Positions 33,675 to 46,910 of a DNA stretch of 64,000 nt are shown here, in pieces. The DNA comes from Heliocidaris tuberculata (taxonomy: Eukaryota; Echinodermata; Echinoidea; Camarodonta; Echinometridae): contig CM046832.1 in assembly GCA_025618425.1 (NCBI GenBank), positions 54,550,993 to 54,614,992 of the forward strand, given 5' to 3'. Both the position numbers and the translations under genes were made by a program. The stretch's first letter is position 1. Every line of letters starts with the position of its first letter. The notes under the pieces are model-generated. The model saw nothing but the letters and a program-made list of their open reading frames with translations, searched no databases and was not told the origin of the DNA.

Positions 33675-36600
33675 GTGAGTTGATAGCAACTACATTAGCA
33701 TGATTAGTGTAAAATGTAGGCCTAGGATTATTCTCGACGAATGTATACACACTCTAAAAAATCCACAATCCTTCAAAGGTTCTATTTGTGTGTGTGCGCG
33801 TGTGTGTGTGTGTGATTCCGTTTTGTTGAAGAAAATTTTATTTTATCTTCAATTCCCGATTATCACATATATTATCAACTAAAAGTTTTGCTTGTACATG
33901 ATTGGTAGTCCTTTATGTGACTACTGTCGAGTGTAACCAGGACATGACTATCAATGGGTGGCTTTTCAGTCACACGACTGAAAAGCGCGTATCAAAAAAG
34001 TACATACTTTGAAAATGTCCTTCAAAATCATAATTTTACATTATCGAGAAAATTTATTCTAATACAAGTATGGGTGAGGGTATGTTTCATCGGATGACAC
34101 TATGAGTATTGACAATATTTTACGCTTGAGTAAGTACCGGCTACGTTTGTAAAACTAGCAAACATTGGTTTGCGCAAATATGCCTCAGTCTTCAAGAAGG
34201 AGCTACACCAGCTTAACCCATTGCTGGATACGCCACTGTCTGCCCCCAACCCACAACCGCCACCACTATTGTAGGAGGTGTCTTTCGAGCACAAATCATC
34301 TGCATCAGTACCCAGTTTTGCCTGAAGAGTGTTGGAAAGATTGACTGCAATAACCAGAGGAGAACCCTAACATTTACACATTTTCTTCTTCAAATTTCTT
34401 ATTCCTCTTAAACGTTACAAGACCCGAGAAACAACGTCTTGTATCACGAATAAGAATTTAAAAGAGTATCAAATTCATTGAAAAAAAAAATGCTTTAAAA
34501 TTTCTCAATTAAACATGTGCATGTGAAAGATATCATTATGGATTACAGTCACAGTTCACCCCCGCATCATCATCTGGCTGGAAGAGATGGGGCAAAGAAA
34601 AAACAACATTGTATGGTCAAAACCGGATATTCTAAAATCTCTCTTCTTGAAAATGGAACATTTTAGGTCCAACTTCGTATAATGCATTGCAATTTGCCTC
34701 CTTTTTGACATGCTCCTTTTTGACATCTGCAATCTATAATACGTCTAGGCGTCTATGTCTGCAATGGTTTGTTTTGTTAGTGCGCGCGCGCGCGCGCGTG
34801 TGTGTCTGTGGAATGAAGGACTAAATATTTGTTCAATTCTCCGTATCGCATATAGCTCTCCGAATCCGAACGCATGCGGCGCTCTAATTTTTGGGCATGT
34901 GATTGCTGGCAACTGAGCTTCCGGGTCTGGCCGGAGCGTCATTGACAATGTGTTAGAAGACGTGGTCAGCCTAGCAAAAACTCCCTTTTGTTCCTAATCT
35001 AGCAAATAATCGTGTTTTTATACAGTTGATATTTAAATGGGATTCTTCTGTGAAGCCACCCAATGTGGGATGTTGAGCCGAAGATGCAAAACGTGTTTTC
35101 AGCAGAACAATCACGCACGAAAAAAGCAAGGAATTATTAGTGTATGCTCACTATAGCTATAGACTGGAACCGGAAATATATGTGCCAACATCGTTGACCC
35201 CGATATCGGCATCGGGAGCTGATATCGGCTATATGCGATAGGGAGAATTCAATTATTAAAGCTCACAGACAGTCTCGGTAGCAAAAAAAATACTGGCAAG
35301 AAACTTATCTAAGATAGTCACATACTATTCTCCTTATATCATAGGACACATGTACGAGATTATTTTAACATTCCATTCACGATTTCGATCAAATTTTAGT
35401 GTAAATATCTGTATGAAACGCTTGGTAACGGCTTTTCACTGCCTCATGCTAAGACTATATCCACCCGAAGGTTCCCCGCACAATAAACCCAGCGCTTCGC
35501 ACTGTGTGTAGCGGCAGCAGCGTATTCTATAACACACGGCAATCCCCATGTGCGTAATGTGTGTGGCCGTTGTTTGAATTTACATCCCCTCTTTTTTGGG
35601 CCAGGGATTTTTATTACTTTTCACCTTTCATTCGATAAATACTTCACTTGAGGAGGAAAAAACTTCACAGGATCTTAGTTATGTTAGTACCCTGCTATTT
35701 ATTAAGTAAAATCAAAGAAAAGTTTTTGAGAGCTTCCCAAAACTATCTCTTACCTTTAATAGTAAACAGAGAACATGCATTTAATGCCCGATACGCACTT
35801 TGATCAAATTCAAGACTGAGGCATTTTTGCACAAACCAATTTTTGCGCGTTTTACAAAGGCAGCCAGTACTCACTCAAGCGTGAAATATTGTCAATATTC
35901 ATAGTGTCATCCGATGAGACAGACCCTCACCCATAATTGTATAAGGAAAAAAAATCATACTGATATTGTAAAATTATGATTTAAAAAAATAATTTCAAAG
36001 TGTGTACTTTTTGTGATACACACTGTACATGCTGTAGTGGCTAAAAGGTTCCAGTTTAAGGCTTATTGTTTTTACCTCAGAGCCTGCTACAGATCTAACT
36101 CCACTAGGACCCGCGATTTCCCACACTACTTGCAGCCTGGTCGCCGTTTGTATCTTTTTACAGAACTTAGAATTTTATTCTCCAAAGAATTTGGTCACCC
36201 TTTTTGGAATTATGAAAGTTTTAAGTATCATTTTAGTGCTAGTCTTTAAATCATTTAAACTCTCTATGGCGCATTTAAAATTCTGGGGACATTTTTTATG
36301 GCATTCTTTTTTTATAAAGTAGTCGACAGATTTTGTCCGACACTTCACCTTTAGGGAAATGAACCAGCGACACCTCTACAAGAGTTCTGCACTGTTCACA
36401 CAATATATTGCAGTTCTTTATTAATCCGTTAATATCACAATATTTTTGATTATAGCTTTAAATCTCGAAGTATGAGTCACAATCTTTATCTTATTTCGAT
36501 AGAACATAAATGTCACCCATAGTCAGTTCGGCATAAACATCAATTTTAAAAACATTCATTAAAGACCGCCACCAAACCCACTTTACTTGTCATCAAACTG

Positions 36601-37109
36601 GAGGAGTGAATAGTGAAACAAACACTTGCTTTTTTATATACATCATTTTAAAATTTGATGCAAGACACGTCCCATTTCATATTTCCGGGTAGCTAAGTAA
36701 AATATTTGTCCTTTGAGTGCATCAGTGAAAGCTACTTGTCAAATCTCTTCTTTCAATACTGTAATGTAATTCACTTGTGCTGGCTCATGAAATCGCCTCC
36801 AAACGGGCGAGATTTATGAATGCCCGCCCTCCGTTCCGGCTCTACGTTGGAAAACGAAAAACGAATTATCGTGCTTATTCTCAATACTTCCCTCTGCTCA
36901 CGTTGCGTACTTGACTATTCACTTGAAATTAAATTTCGGTATTATTAGAGCTATTGATCCATTTTCTCCTGATGAAATCTAAGATAAATCCACTTTGAAC
37001 ACTTTGTTTTTACCTATTTCGTTATGTATGTAGAATATAGTCACTGCGCTCATCATTCTTGTCACCGCATGCCGTAGACTCTTGCTTGTAAAAACACTAT
37101 TCCGATATT
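33675..37109. other. V3-V4 interval
   Basis: Mostly a long-TIR element (33985-36025), then about 1 kb of unremarkable AT-rich sequence before V4. A (GT)n tract lies near 33786-33812. No exon seen. Confidence 0.6.
33985..36025. mobile_element. Long-TIR element, family L, copy 2 (inverted, ~2 kb)
   Basis: Left TIR (33985-34200) and right TIR (about 35765-36025) match those of the 39022-40391 element. Interior blocks (about 34320-34700) are the reverse complement of its interior. Extra sequence includes a (GC)n(GT)n tract at 34781-34807. No transposase visible. Confidence 0.7.
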
Positions 37110-37797
37110 ATGGCGGGAAAGAACACGACGTCAAATGTTTGTCTTCTTCTACATTGTCTTTTTGTGTATGTGTATGGATCGAGGGGAATTTTGCACGTTG
37201 GGGTCATAGTAACTAAGCCACCACACTACTTTAGTGAGATTCAAACCAAGCCGTCTTTGGATATAGCAATTCAGAGAGTCCATGACATGGTCCAAGATGG
37301 CCGACTCTCAAGGAACATCTCCATGACATACATCATGCGAGAGACCCTAGATTCCTGCGACGGCTTCACCTCCGTGATAGCTCCTGCTATAGCAGCTGAA
37401 TTCAAATATATTGAGTCAGTTACAACAATTTTCGGTCCTTCGTGTTCCGAGGAGATGGAGAGGGTGGCAGATCTTGCGGCATACTGGAGTCTTTCTGTCT
37501 TAACAGCAAGTGCTGTAGATATCGAATTGGACAACAAGATGCGCTACAGTACTGTTATAAGAGCATCGTATAGAGCCAGCCAATTCATTTCCTTGATTAA
37601 GGATATCTTTAATTTTTTCCACTGGAAGCGCGGGTCACTGGTGTACCAAGCATGTTGCATTTTTCGCAATATTGGGGAATCCGTGGAAAAGGCAAAGGAG
37701 TGGGGTGAAAATGAGGATCTTCAATTATTTCAGTTCTCTGGTGAGGACAATGAGTCCAATTCTGCTGCCTTAGGTAATGCTGTAAAAGTCTCGAGAG
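37110..37797 (+). CDS. V4: alternative first exon, ANF-receptor N-lobe
   Basis: Codes for 229 residues plus one base. Signal peptide MAGKNTTSNVCLLLHCLFVY followed by ILHVGVIVTKPPHYFSEI, DSCDGFTSVIAPAIAAEF, GPSCSEEMERVADLAAYW and WKRGSLVYQACCIFR. The donor TCG AGA G|GTGAGT at 37797 is phase 1. V2, V3 and V4 are a young subgroup with near-identical DNA around the GPSCSEEMERVADLAA codons. No acceptor directly precedes the ATG, consistent with its own promoter. Confidence 0.92.
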
Positions 37798-38069
37798 GTG
37801 AGTCTGAAAGCAACTGAGTAATAATCTGATTCTCATTTGTACCTTAAGGCCTATACTTATACATAATGAAAGGAAACATTTTTAATCGCAAGATGGCAAT
37901 CATTGACTACTCAATATATCATTCATCGCACATGGGTTCACTATTAATAAATTATTACAATCAACCTCTGTAAATCCGCACCATCTTTTACGTGGCCGTT
38001 ACCTGGAAAATGTACATGGCCGTAAGTGGCAGATACGGCAGATTTTTTTTTTTACGGGGTTCTTAATTG

Positions 38070-39018
38070 TACTGGGCGTTTAAACAAAAAGGAAACTCAA
38101 CTTTGAAAATTTTCTATAAATAAACTACATGTTTACCTACAATGAAATTCATATCATATGAAAAATTAATTCCTCTTCTTTCCAGTGGTAACTTGTTCAA
38201 GTTTCCAGGGTCATGCATCACTGAACACCATTGTCTTCAAAATTTCGTGCAAAAATCTAGTTGCTTCACTTTCTTATAAAACACAATAGGCATGATGTTA
38301 AGGAGACACCTTTCGTGAACACCAGGAGCTCCAATTTTCATTATGGATGATCTTCTTCTTTAAATTCATGTTAATGAAACGTTATTACCCATGCTTCAAA
38401 ATTTTTGCTTTGTAAAACCCTTTTCAGATTGGAAATGTTTTGCAAAGAAGACAGTCTGGGGCGAATTTTAACAAAGTTGCATGCCAAAGAACCAGTGCAA
38501 ACCAGAAGGACTGCAGGATCACAGAGCAATGCAACTCAAAGACAAAGAGCATAAAAAGGGAAAATCAAAAACTCATACAAATGTTTGAAGATTTGGCTTT
38601 GCTGCTTTTCAAAACTGTTGGCTTTTTGTTAAAAATGGGAAGAAGATGGCTGCAGCACTCGGGACAAAAGAACACGTTTTCTGTGCTCTCTGAAGATCTC
38701 ACTTCTTCTTGGTCAAAGTTTATGAATAAGAACTCGTTCAATGCTTTGTGAAGTTCATAAGACTCTTTGTTAAGGTGTAAAATCAATCATTTTGAGATTT
38801 TCTTACTAACGAATGGCCATGAAAAGCAACCAAGCTAGCCATTCAACGCAAACCATGCCTATTGTGTTTTACAAGAAAGTGAACCAACTAGAATTTTGCA
38901 CGAAATTTTGAAGATAATAGCGTTCACTGAGGCGAGACCCTCCATGGAAACCTAAACAAGTTACGACTGGAAAGCAAATGAATTACTCTTTCATATGATA
39001 TGAAATTAAACGCCAGTA
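38070..39018. mobile_element. 0.95-kb TIR element with TACTGG..CGTTTAA ends
   Basis: Terminal repeats of about 190 bp, beginning TACTGGGCGTTTAA (left) and ending TTAAACGCCAGTA (right). Strong matches continue inside, e.g. CAAAATTTCGTGCAAAA against its complement. A minus-strand frame (38786-38565) reads ELHKALNEFLFINFDQEEV then FFCPECCSHLLP; it looks more protein-like than its surroundings, but no transposase family could be named. Confidence 0.75.
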
Positions 39019-39021
39019 TTA

Positions 39022-40391
39022 TGCAATGCGTATAAAAAAAGTACACACTTTGAAAATATCCTCCGAAATCATAATTTTACAATATCGATATGTTTTTTTC
39101 TTATACAGTTATGGGTGACGGTCTGTTCCATTGGATGACACTATGAGTACTTACAATATTTAACGCTTGAGTGAGTACTGGCTACTTTTGTAAAACTCGC
39201 AAAAATTGGTTTGTGCAAAAATGGCTCTGTCTTGACTTTGATCAAAGTGCCCATCATGCAGTAACTTCATGTTCTCAATTTATCATTAATAATTGATTTG
39301 AACAATCACTGAATCCTTAATCCTTTACCCCACCTCTCCCCCCCCCCCACACACACTCAAACGCCCTACCCTAAACTTCGCAGATTATGTCTTTCTGCAC
39401 ACAATTCCACTTTTGACTGGAGCATGCCGAAAGGATGCAAATTGCAATGCATTACAGGAAGATGGACCTAAAATGTTCCATTCTCAAGAAGGGAGCGAGA
39501 AAAAATATCCGGTTTTGAACAGTTTATTTGGTTCCTTTCTTTGCCCCATCTCTTACAACCAGTTGTGGATGGTCACTGTCTGGAGCATGTCGAAAGGATG
39601 CACTGTACTGCATGATTATATCTTTTACATGTACATGTTAGATTGAGGAAATTGAGGAAATGTTAAAACATTATTTTAATAAGTAAATTTGTTTCAATTT
39701 GAATTCTTATTCGTCATACAAGACGTTGTTTATGGGGTCTTGTAACTTTTAAGAGGAATAAGAAATTTGAATTGAAGAAGAAAGCATGAAAATGTTAGTG
39801 TCCTTCTTCCGTTATTATATTCAATTTTTCCAACACTCTTCAGGAAGAAATGGGTATTGAATGAAGCAGATGATTTGTGCTGGAAAGACACCGCCTACAA
39901 TGGAGATGGCAGTTTGAGGGGGGGGGGGGGGGGGAGTGGCGTATCCAGCCACAGGGTGAAGCTTGTGTAGCTTCTTCTTGAAGGTCCAGGAAAGAAATAG
40001 GCCGATATTTAACCCCTGTTTTGGGAGCATCCCGTCCCTTCCCTTTCTCAATTTCTGGATACACCATTATGCGTGTGCACTACTAGGCATAGGGTTAAGG
40101 ACTGAATGACTGTTCAAATCAGTTATTGATACTTAAGAGAGAACATGCAGTTACTATTTGATACTCACTTTGCTCAAATTCAAGACAATAGGCATTTTTG
40201 CGCAAACCAATTTTTGCGAGTTTCACAAAAGTAGCCAGTACTCAGTCGTTAAATATTGTCAGTACTAATAGTGTCATCCCATGAAACAGACTCTCACCCA
40301 TAATTGTAGAAGAAAAAATCTTATCAATATTGTGAAATTATGATTTTGGAGGATATTTTCAAATTGTGTACCTTTTTTGATACGTACTGTA
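39022..40391. mobile_element. Long-TIR element, family L, copy 3 (complete)
   Basis: TIRs of about 280 bp: left about 39024-39300, right about 40105-40389 followed by TA. End sequence is CARTRCGTATMAAAAAAGTA. This is the best reference copy for the elements at 5516-6546 and 33985-36025. It abuts the preceding TIR element almost directly. Non-coding inside. Confidence 0.75.
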
Positions 40392-40419
40392 TAGTCTGTT
40401 TACAGGAAATTTTTAAAGT

Positions 40420-40775
40420 TGCACTGTAAAAATTTTTGCCGTTGTTTCACTGGAAATTTCCTGGCAGTCAGGATGCCGGGAATGCCCGTTTTTCCATAGT
40501 ACATGTAAATTAACAGGTTCCCGTTTTTTGTTAAATAGTAAAAACTTTAATTTCTAACAGGAAAATCTATGTAAATTAAAACGGAACCATGGAAACGATT
40601 TGTAATTTAACAGGATAACTTGTTAAAATATGAGAAAATATTTTTTTAGCAGTGTTTTATGCGATTGTAAATATATGCTGATTTCCGGTAAACCAACAAA
40701 CTTGCTGTTGTTTTACAGGAAAAAGACTGTAAAATTGAAATAACGGCAATAACTTGTGGAAAATAGTGGAAAATA
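40420..40775. mobile_element. CACTGTAAAAA repeat, copy 1
   Basis: Begins GCACTGTAAAAATTTTTGCC and includes GTCAGGATGCCGGGAATG, TAACAGGAAAATCTA and ATGCTGATTTCCGGTAAACC. The same blocks recur at 50050-50450 and 50640-50880, where TTTTTTACAGTG closes the element. This is a dispersed short TIR repeat. Confidence 0.7.
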
Positions 40776-41025
40776 TACATTTCAATATTATGTTGTAGAT
40801 AAATATAATTTGATATATTTTATCTATTAATATTATTCAAAATTATATATTCTTTATTTCAATACAAATATTAATTATCTACGTACAGTATTGTAGATTT
40901 ATATGAGTTCATTAATATTTATCTACAATTCTGACGTTCCTTCTGATTTTTCCCGATATATTTTTACACCCTTAGAAAGTGAAAACCATCTACTTCAAAT
41001 TATACAACATGGGTGTTGATTTGGG

Positions 41026-41090
41026 AGGGATATGGAGATATAATTCAAAAACAAAAAGGAGGGATATGGAGATATAATTCAAAAATAAAA
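41026..41090. repeat. 33-bp tandem pair
   Basis: The unit GGAGGGATATGGAGATATAA plus TTCAAAAA is repeated twice head to tail. Confidence 0.8.
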
Positions 41091-42118
41091 GGAAGTGGGG
41101 TGGCCTGCATGTGTTACCATCCCCAAATATATTTAGAGGTGATTTCTTTTTTTCGAAGCCATAATGCAGAAAAATTATTTAGATTAAAAGTAAATGTAAT
41201 TATTCTGGATTTCGAGGGTTCAGTCAGTAACTTTCCTTTAAAATGTAACTCTGCAAAATTGAAATGAAAATATAGTCATATGAATCGAATGTGGTGGAGA
41301 AAGAGGGAATACATCACCCCCAATATTTATCGAGGATGATGACCTGTGTCATCATCACCCAACTATACACAGAAGAATTATGAAATGACAATCATAACAT
41401 GTAGGTCCGGTCAGAAGCACCGCCCCGGGCGTTGCATGTGGGCACAGTGCCCCTACTTTTCCCTTTAACTTCAGATAAGTACCCCCATTTTTCTTTCGAA
41501 TAAGTCCCGTTCCATATTCTTTTAAGTGCTCATTTTGATAATTACACCTCATCCCTCACCTTACCTTTGGCATTTTCCCCTTTTAATCCCTTTTATTCCT
41601 TTTAATGTAATAAGTCATTTATTTCTTTGTAATATATAGACACTGATTTAATTTTATATATACTTTATATAAGAACATTTACCCGTTCTTATAAATGCCC
41701 CTTTTCAGGTTTGATTTTCACCTCTGATAAACTGCCTTTTCTACCTTTTCTACATATTCATTTATTTTTCTAAGAAATGAAGTGTCCTTTTCCCTATGAT
41801 AAGTACGTTTCCCTTTTCCATAACTTTTGCACCTAATCCAAAATGACTTAGAGCCAATATTCCCAAATTCTCGCTCGTATTAAAAGTATAGCTTATTAAA
41901 TAAATTTTAATTGTGAAATTTTGCATATGAAACCCCATCAGAATTGTGTTTCCCCGTTTTTATATTACAATGTAATTGTGACCTCACAAATTTTGAACAT
42001 TGTTTGCTCGCTCAATATTCAAGTCATACTACAAAACTGCAAAGCATGATGCTAAAGTTGTATCTTGGACATGTAAAGAGAAAAACCATATACATGTTTA
42101 CCCACCCTCACCCTACAC

Positions 42119-42166
<48 letters not shown>

Positions 42167-42414
42167 TTATTATTATTTTTTGTACATGTATAATCTAACA
42201 TTGTAAGTTTTTATCCCTGAAGAAGGGGGAGGCCCCCGAAAATTCGGATCGAATAAATTTCAGTTGGCAATTAATGCATTACTATTGTGTTCTTCTTGTT
42301 TAGTAATTTTGCCAATACGTGGACTATAATCATCTTATAAATATATATAAATGTGTGTGTGTATGCGTGTGTGTGTGTGTGTGCGTGTATATATATATAT
42401 ATATATATATATAA

Positions 42415-42450
<36 letters not shown>
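42119..42450. repeat. (TA)n tracts and retroelement-like tail
   Basis: TA tracts lie at about 42119-42163 and 42388-42448, with (GT)n at 42352-42386. Between them, 42216-42250 reads CCTGAAGAAGGGGGAGGCCC then CCGAAAATTCGG, another CUGAAGA-hairpin-GAAA arrangement like the one at 21.87 kb. Confidence 0.5.
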
Positions 42451-42451
<1 letters not shown>

Positions 42452-43198
42452 CCTTGAGGGAAATCATACCCCCACTTATGAGGACCTGTCTACGCCAATG
42501 CTAAGGAGAAATTCATGTTTCTTGCTTGTAATTATGCATACGTATATTTTAACTGAATTTATAATGACACATTTACTTCTCATATATGCAAAGTTAAGGT
42601 AAATTTACCACACGATAATTCCTTCCAAAATTTGGAACAAGGATTTTTAGTCAAGGCTTCAAAAACCATGAGGCAACCGCGGCAATAAAGGTATTGTTAA
42701 GGTTTCATTAAAGAGAATACAAAAAATTATTCTTTATAATGAAAATATTTCAAGGTCACAGAGGTCATAAAGTTGTTCATAAGAATTCTTATATTTTGGT
42801 ATACTTATGTACTGTAGTTTTCGTTATGAGGTATATTAAATCGGGCCTTTATCATTGTGTTTATCAGGTGTATATAGAAACCCAAACTGCCTTTCATCAA
42901 TTACACAGTGTCTCTGATGTATAGAATCCCTGCCCTTGGATTTAATGAGGTCCACTCGAATTTTGCATTGAAAGCAATTGAAAAGAGGGTGCTACTTTTC
43001 AGAATATGATACATAATTCATGGAGAAAAAAAACAACAACCAAAAAAAAAAAAAAAAAACTTAAGTGTTTGCATCATTTCGCTTGCGTTCGCTTATCAGT
43101 GAATATCAGTGAATGCTATAAGTTTTACGAAAAATGGATGGTGTTAGAGCAACCTTCAATACCTTGTTAAGAAATATTTCCTTTATTCTTATTCCCCG

Positions 43199-43230
<32 letters not shown>

Positions 43231-44385
43231 GTATCTCTCTTTCTCTTTTCCTCTATATTTTAGCTTCCTTCCATTTATCCCTCTATGTTCGTATTACCAG
43301 AGTTATTATGCTTATGTTCTGGTAAAGCACCAAGCTTTTATTGTTATTATTAACGGAAGCCTGGGTTGCGTTTTATGTTGTCTTTGCCTAAAAAGCAAAT
43401 AACAAAAAAAAAAAATAATAAAAGAATGCAATTTATTTCTTTTGAGATTTGCTGACAAGAGAAAGAAACGACCCCACATTTCAAAATCTGAAACAGAGCT
43501 ATGAAAATTTTATTATAGAAATGATTAGAAATAAAAAATCATAATTTTTAAATGATTTTGAATGCATTTTTTGTTTCATGTATGTTTGAAAACAAAAAGT
43601 GGCAATCCAGTTCGTTATCAAAATTTGCGCATGTGCATTTAAAGGTCATTTGACAATTGACCTTGCGCGCACACCAGTATGGTTTTGCCATAGGTTTTAC
43701 ACTATGGTTTTACATGTTAAACAGTCAGCGGGTCAACCAAAACAAATGCGCGTGCGCGTGCTAATTCAGGTCATTTCGGGGTCATTTTGTACCATGTACT
43801 AATTACATTATTGGCTTATCAGCCAAATTAATATCTAATTTGCTGACAAATTTCCTCTTTCCTCATTTCCTTTACTGACGCTACTGTATGATTCCATATA
43901 TGGTTCTGTCCTTAGAATCAATTTCGTTTATATCAATATGAATTGCTTTTTTAAACCTTGATTTCTGTTATGTTCTTTCTCTTTTGTACACCACACATAC
44001 ATGTACACACACAAGCACACCCTCCCCCACACACGCATGTACACACTCTCTCCTTCTCTCTCTCTCTCTCTCTCTCTTCCAGCTTATCAATTTCCGTTTC
44101 GTTTTGTTTTTATCTATCTTATTTCGTTCTACTGTGTGAAGGATCCTCTTCTTATAGTTGTTCACATTAATCACATTAGTTATCTTTTATTTGAATAACT
44201 CGTCGCATAAGATCTTTAGCACACAGAGAATACAATAAAAGACAGTTTATATCAAAATCATTCACGCCATCACTTCCTGTCAAGTCCCTCGTTTCAACAA
44301 ACAAGGATGAACAAACATACACCACTTACATGTGATTGATAAGGCAAACTCTATCGCAGACATGTTCTAACACTTTTTACACATA

Positions 44386-44397
44386 TATATATAAATC
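44386..44397 (+). promoter_or_regulatory. Candidate TATA box upstream of V5
   Basis: ATATATATAAATCA about 90 bp before the V5 ATG. Plausible spacing, but the tract is a simple TA repeat. Confidence 0.25.
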
Positions 44398-44484
44398 AAT
44401 GTCATCAGAGTTGACAACATTTTGCAAGACATGCTTGCATTTTATCCACATTCCGACGGTCTGGCAGTATGGTAAGAAACTACC

Positions 44485-45172
44485 ATGGAATATTTCGTAG
44501 CTTGTCTTTTTCTTTGTTGGTTTTATCCCCATGATTGTTTGATGGACAGTCATTATAATATAACTTTTGGCGTTATTGTAACTAGCGATAAGCAGCATCA
44601 TCATAGTGAGGTGTTCACAAAACCCGCCTTGGATATAGCTGTTCAAAAAGTCCATGATATGGTCCTACACGAGAATTTTGTATCCAGCATTTCCATGTCG
44701 TACATCGTTCGAGAGACCCTGAAGTCCTGCGATGAATACACGTCAATGATCGGTCCCGCTGTTGCTGCTGAACTCGTCCTTACCCATTCGGTAACAGCAA
44801 TCATTGGACCTTCGTGCTCAGAGGAGACACTTGGGGTGGCTGATGTTGCAGCCTACTGGAACCTTACTCTTTTTGCCCCTATCTCTGCAACTGCGGCTCT
44901 CGATGACAAACTCCGCTACAATACTGTTACAAGGCTGTCGTATAAAGCATCAGGAATTGCTTCGTTGTTTGCAAATTTATTTAGATTCTATGGCTGGGAT
45001 AGAGGGTATGTTCTGTATGAAGAATGTTGCCTTTATCGCCTTATTATGGATGCCATGGAACAGCAGGACAGTAGAATATATGACGTCCAGTATACTTTCC
45101 AAGCATTTGACTGGGACAACGAACCTAACTCCAGCAGGCTTGCTTTTGAATATGCTGCCAAGAGTGCAAGAA
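44485..45172 (+). CDS. V5: alternative first exon, ANF-receptor N-lobe
   Basis: Signal peptide MEYFVACLFLCWFYPHDCLM, then YNITFGVIVTS, KPALDIAVQKVHDMV, SMSYIVRETLKSCDEYTSM, GPSCSEETLGVADVAAYWN and YVLYEECCLYR. It keeps the Cys pair and GPSC loop of V2-V4 but has diverged in the strand after it. The donor AGA A|GTAAGT at 45172 is phase 1; the junction codon with C1 becomes ATC (Ile) instead of GTC (Val), both fitting a core beta-strand. An HHHH run near residue 37 is unusual. Confidence 0.92.
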
Positions 45173-46910
45173 GTAAGTGTCTCAAGGATGACATGAGTCA
45201 CATGACTATTATGTAATTAATTGTATTCTACAGTCAGTTTTTACACGTATATGATGAAAAGTTTTCAGCCACCTGTTCTGTAGAACTCCACTTTAGTTGT
45301 TGTGTTTGTACTTAAAAACATCTGTATAAATTAAAAGTTAGGGAAGTACAAAAGTTATTGTTAGCTTTCTCGCGCTTGATTTGAAATCAGGTGAGCATAG
45401 TTTATTGCCCGTCTATCCGTCGAATAATTAGCTTACTCCAAAGAATATGAATAATAAACTTAAATTATAAGCAAATAATTGAGATATTGCTAAAGTTCTA
45501 AATGTGCCGACAACGTTACGAAATATTGTTTATTGGGCATTGTCCCCAACGTTTCGGCCTCGCTAATATAGTGGGCTTGTATTCAAAGGGAAACATAAAT
45601 GTAAAGAAAGTAGAAGAGCTGTTCAAAGTGCACTTTATTGATGGCATGTGAACATGGTGAAACAAACAAGGTAGAATGATCGGATGCAGGAGATCGTAAA
45701 CTGATGAGACAGTCACACAGAAGTGATAAGACAGGCACACCGAAGGAGAAACCAAAGTATGAATCAAAGTCTTTAGGTCAGTGTTTGGTAATGTCTGTCT
45801 AAGCCTAAATTTAGCTCGGATTTTTAAAACCTACTAGTACATTAATATCAACAGCAATATATCTGATATGAATTCTGTTATACCTTAAACTGTCCTAATC
45901 GATACTCTTTCAAAATCTGTTTTAAAGGACTCTTAAAATGTGTTTTTCATAAAAGAGAGAAAGAATATCCGTATATTTATCCAAGATTAGGGCTTCGATT
46001 CCAGTGCAGTTGCTTTCAATGATTTTGAAATGAATGGTGTACCATATCGATTATATTGTTACCATTCATTCGTTTGTCCTCCTTTCTCCCAATCCATAGT
46101 ATGAATCGACTCACCCATCGTCAGCGATACCATTTCCGTAGTTCGGTATAATTTTTTTGATGATATAAAAAGAAGAGCAGAATTTAAAAGTGTCTGAGCT
46201 ATACAGATTACCCTGAATGTTCCGTACTCGTCCTATTTGAATACGAACTAATTGCGTGAGCACAGCCTAACTCTTCCACAAGGTTGTGATTTCTATAGAA
46301 TATCGGACATGTTAAAATTTCATCCGAGGATTCCTCGCTGGTCAAAGGAGTTGGTGGCTTTTCTTTATTATACTACCAGACTAAAAGTCGTTTAACGGAT
46401 ATTCATCCACCTTGCCATTCACTGAAGCGCATATTTAATACTGAAAACAACTTATACTGTAACGATGACGCCAATAAAAGTCACGAACCTTTTTCCTACA
46501 CGTATCTTCTTAGAATAGATAAAGCAAGCGATCAAATTTATTCCTCATCCTTTCTTGAGAAGTACAAATACTTTCAAGTCTTTCCTCATTGGATAGTGAG
46601 GTGTGAAAGAAACAATTTCTACATCACCGTAAAGGGATTCTTATTTTGGCGTCTAGAATTGGGTAAGGACGGTAAAACTGTTTTGGGGCAGATTAATCTT
46701 GCATTTTGACGATTATAATGTTGTTTTACCAGACACTCTCTAAACACGCAAGACATATGCGACAGTGTCATTAGGTAAGGCATTAGTCCTCATTACCAGA
46801 AGTCCCTTTGATAAGATTAAAGCCGTAGATCCCTTGGTTGCTAATCTACAAGCACATATTTCTTTCTTAGCAGTCATCTCTGAAATAAATCATCTCCGCT
46901 ATTCCAGAAA
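45173..46910. other. V5-V6 interval
   Basis: AT-rich. A segment at about 45510-45790 reads like a dispersed repeat (ATTGTCCCCAACGTTTCGGC). No exon seen. Confidence 0.5.

Larger units (their letters stand above)
37798..44484. other. V4-V5 interval (6.7 kb)
   Basis: The largest gap in the array, filled with two adjacent TIR elements (38070-39018 and 39022-40391), a CACTGTAAAAA-type repeat (40420-40775), a 33-bp tandem pair (41026-41090), (TA)n tracts and CT-rich microsatellites (43199-43226, 44047-44078). No receptor exon or remnant recognised. Confidence 0.6.
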
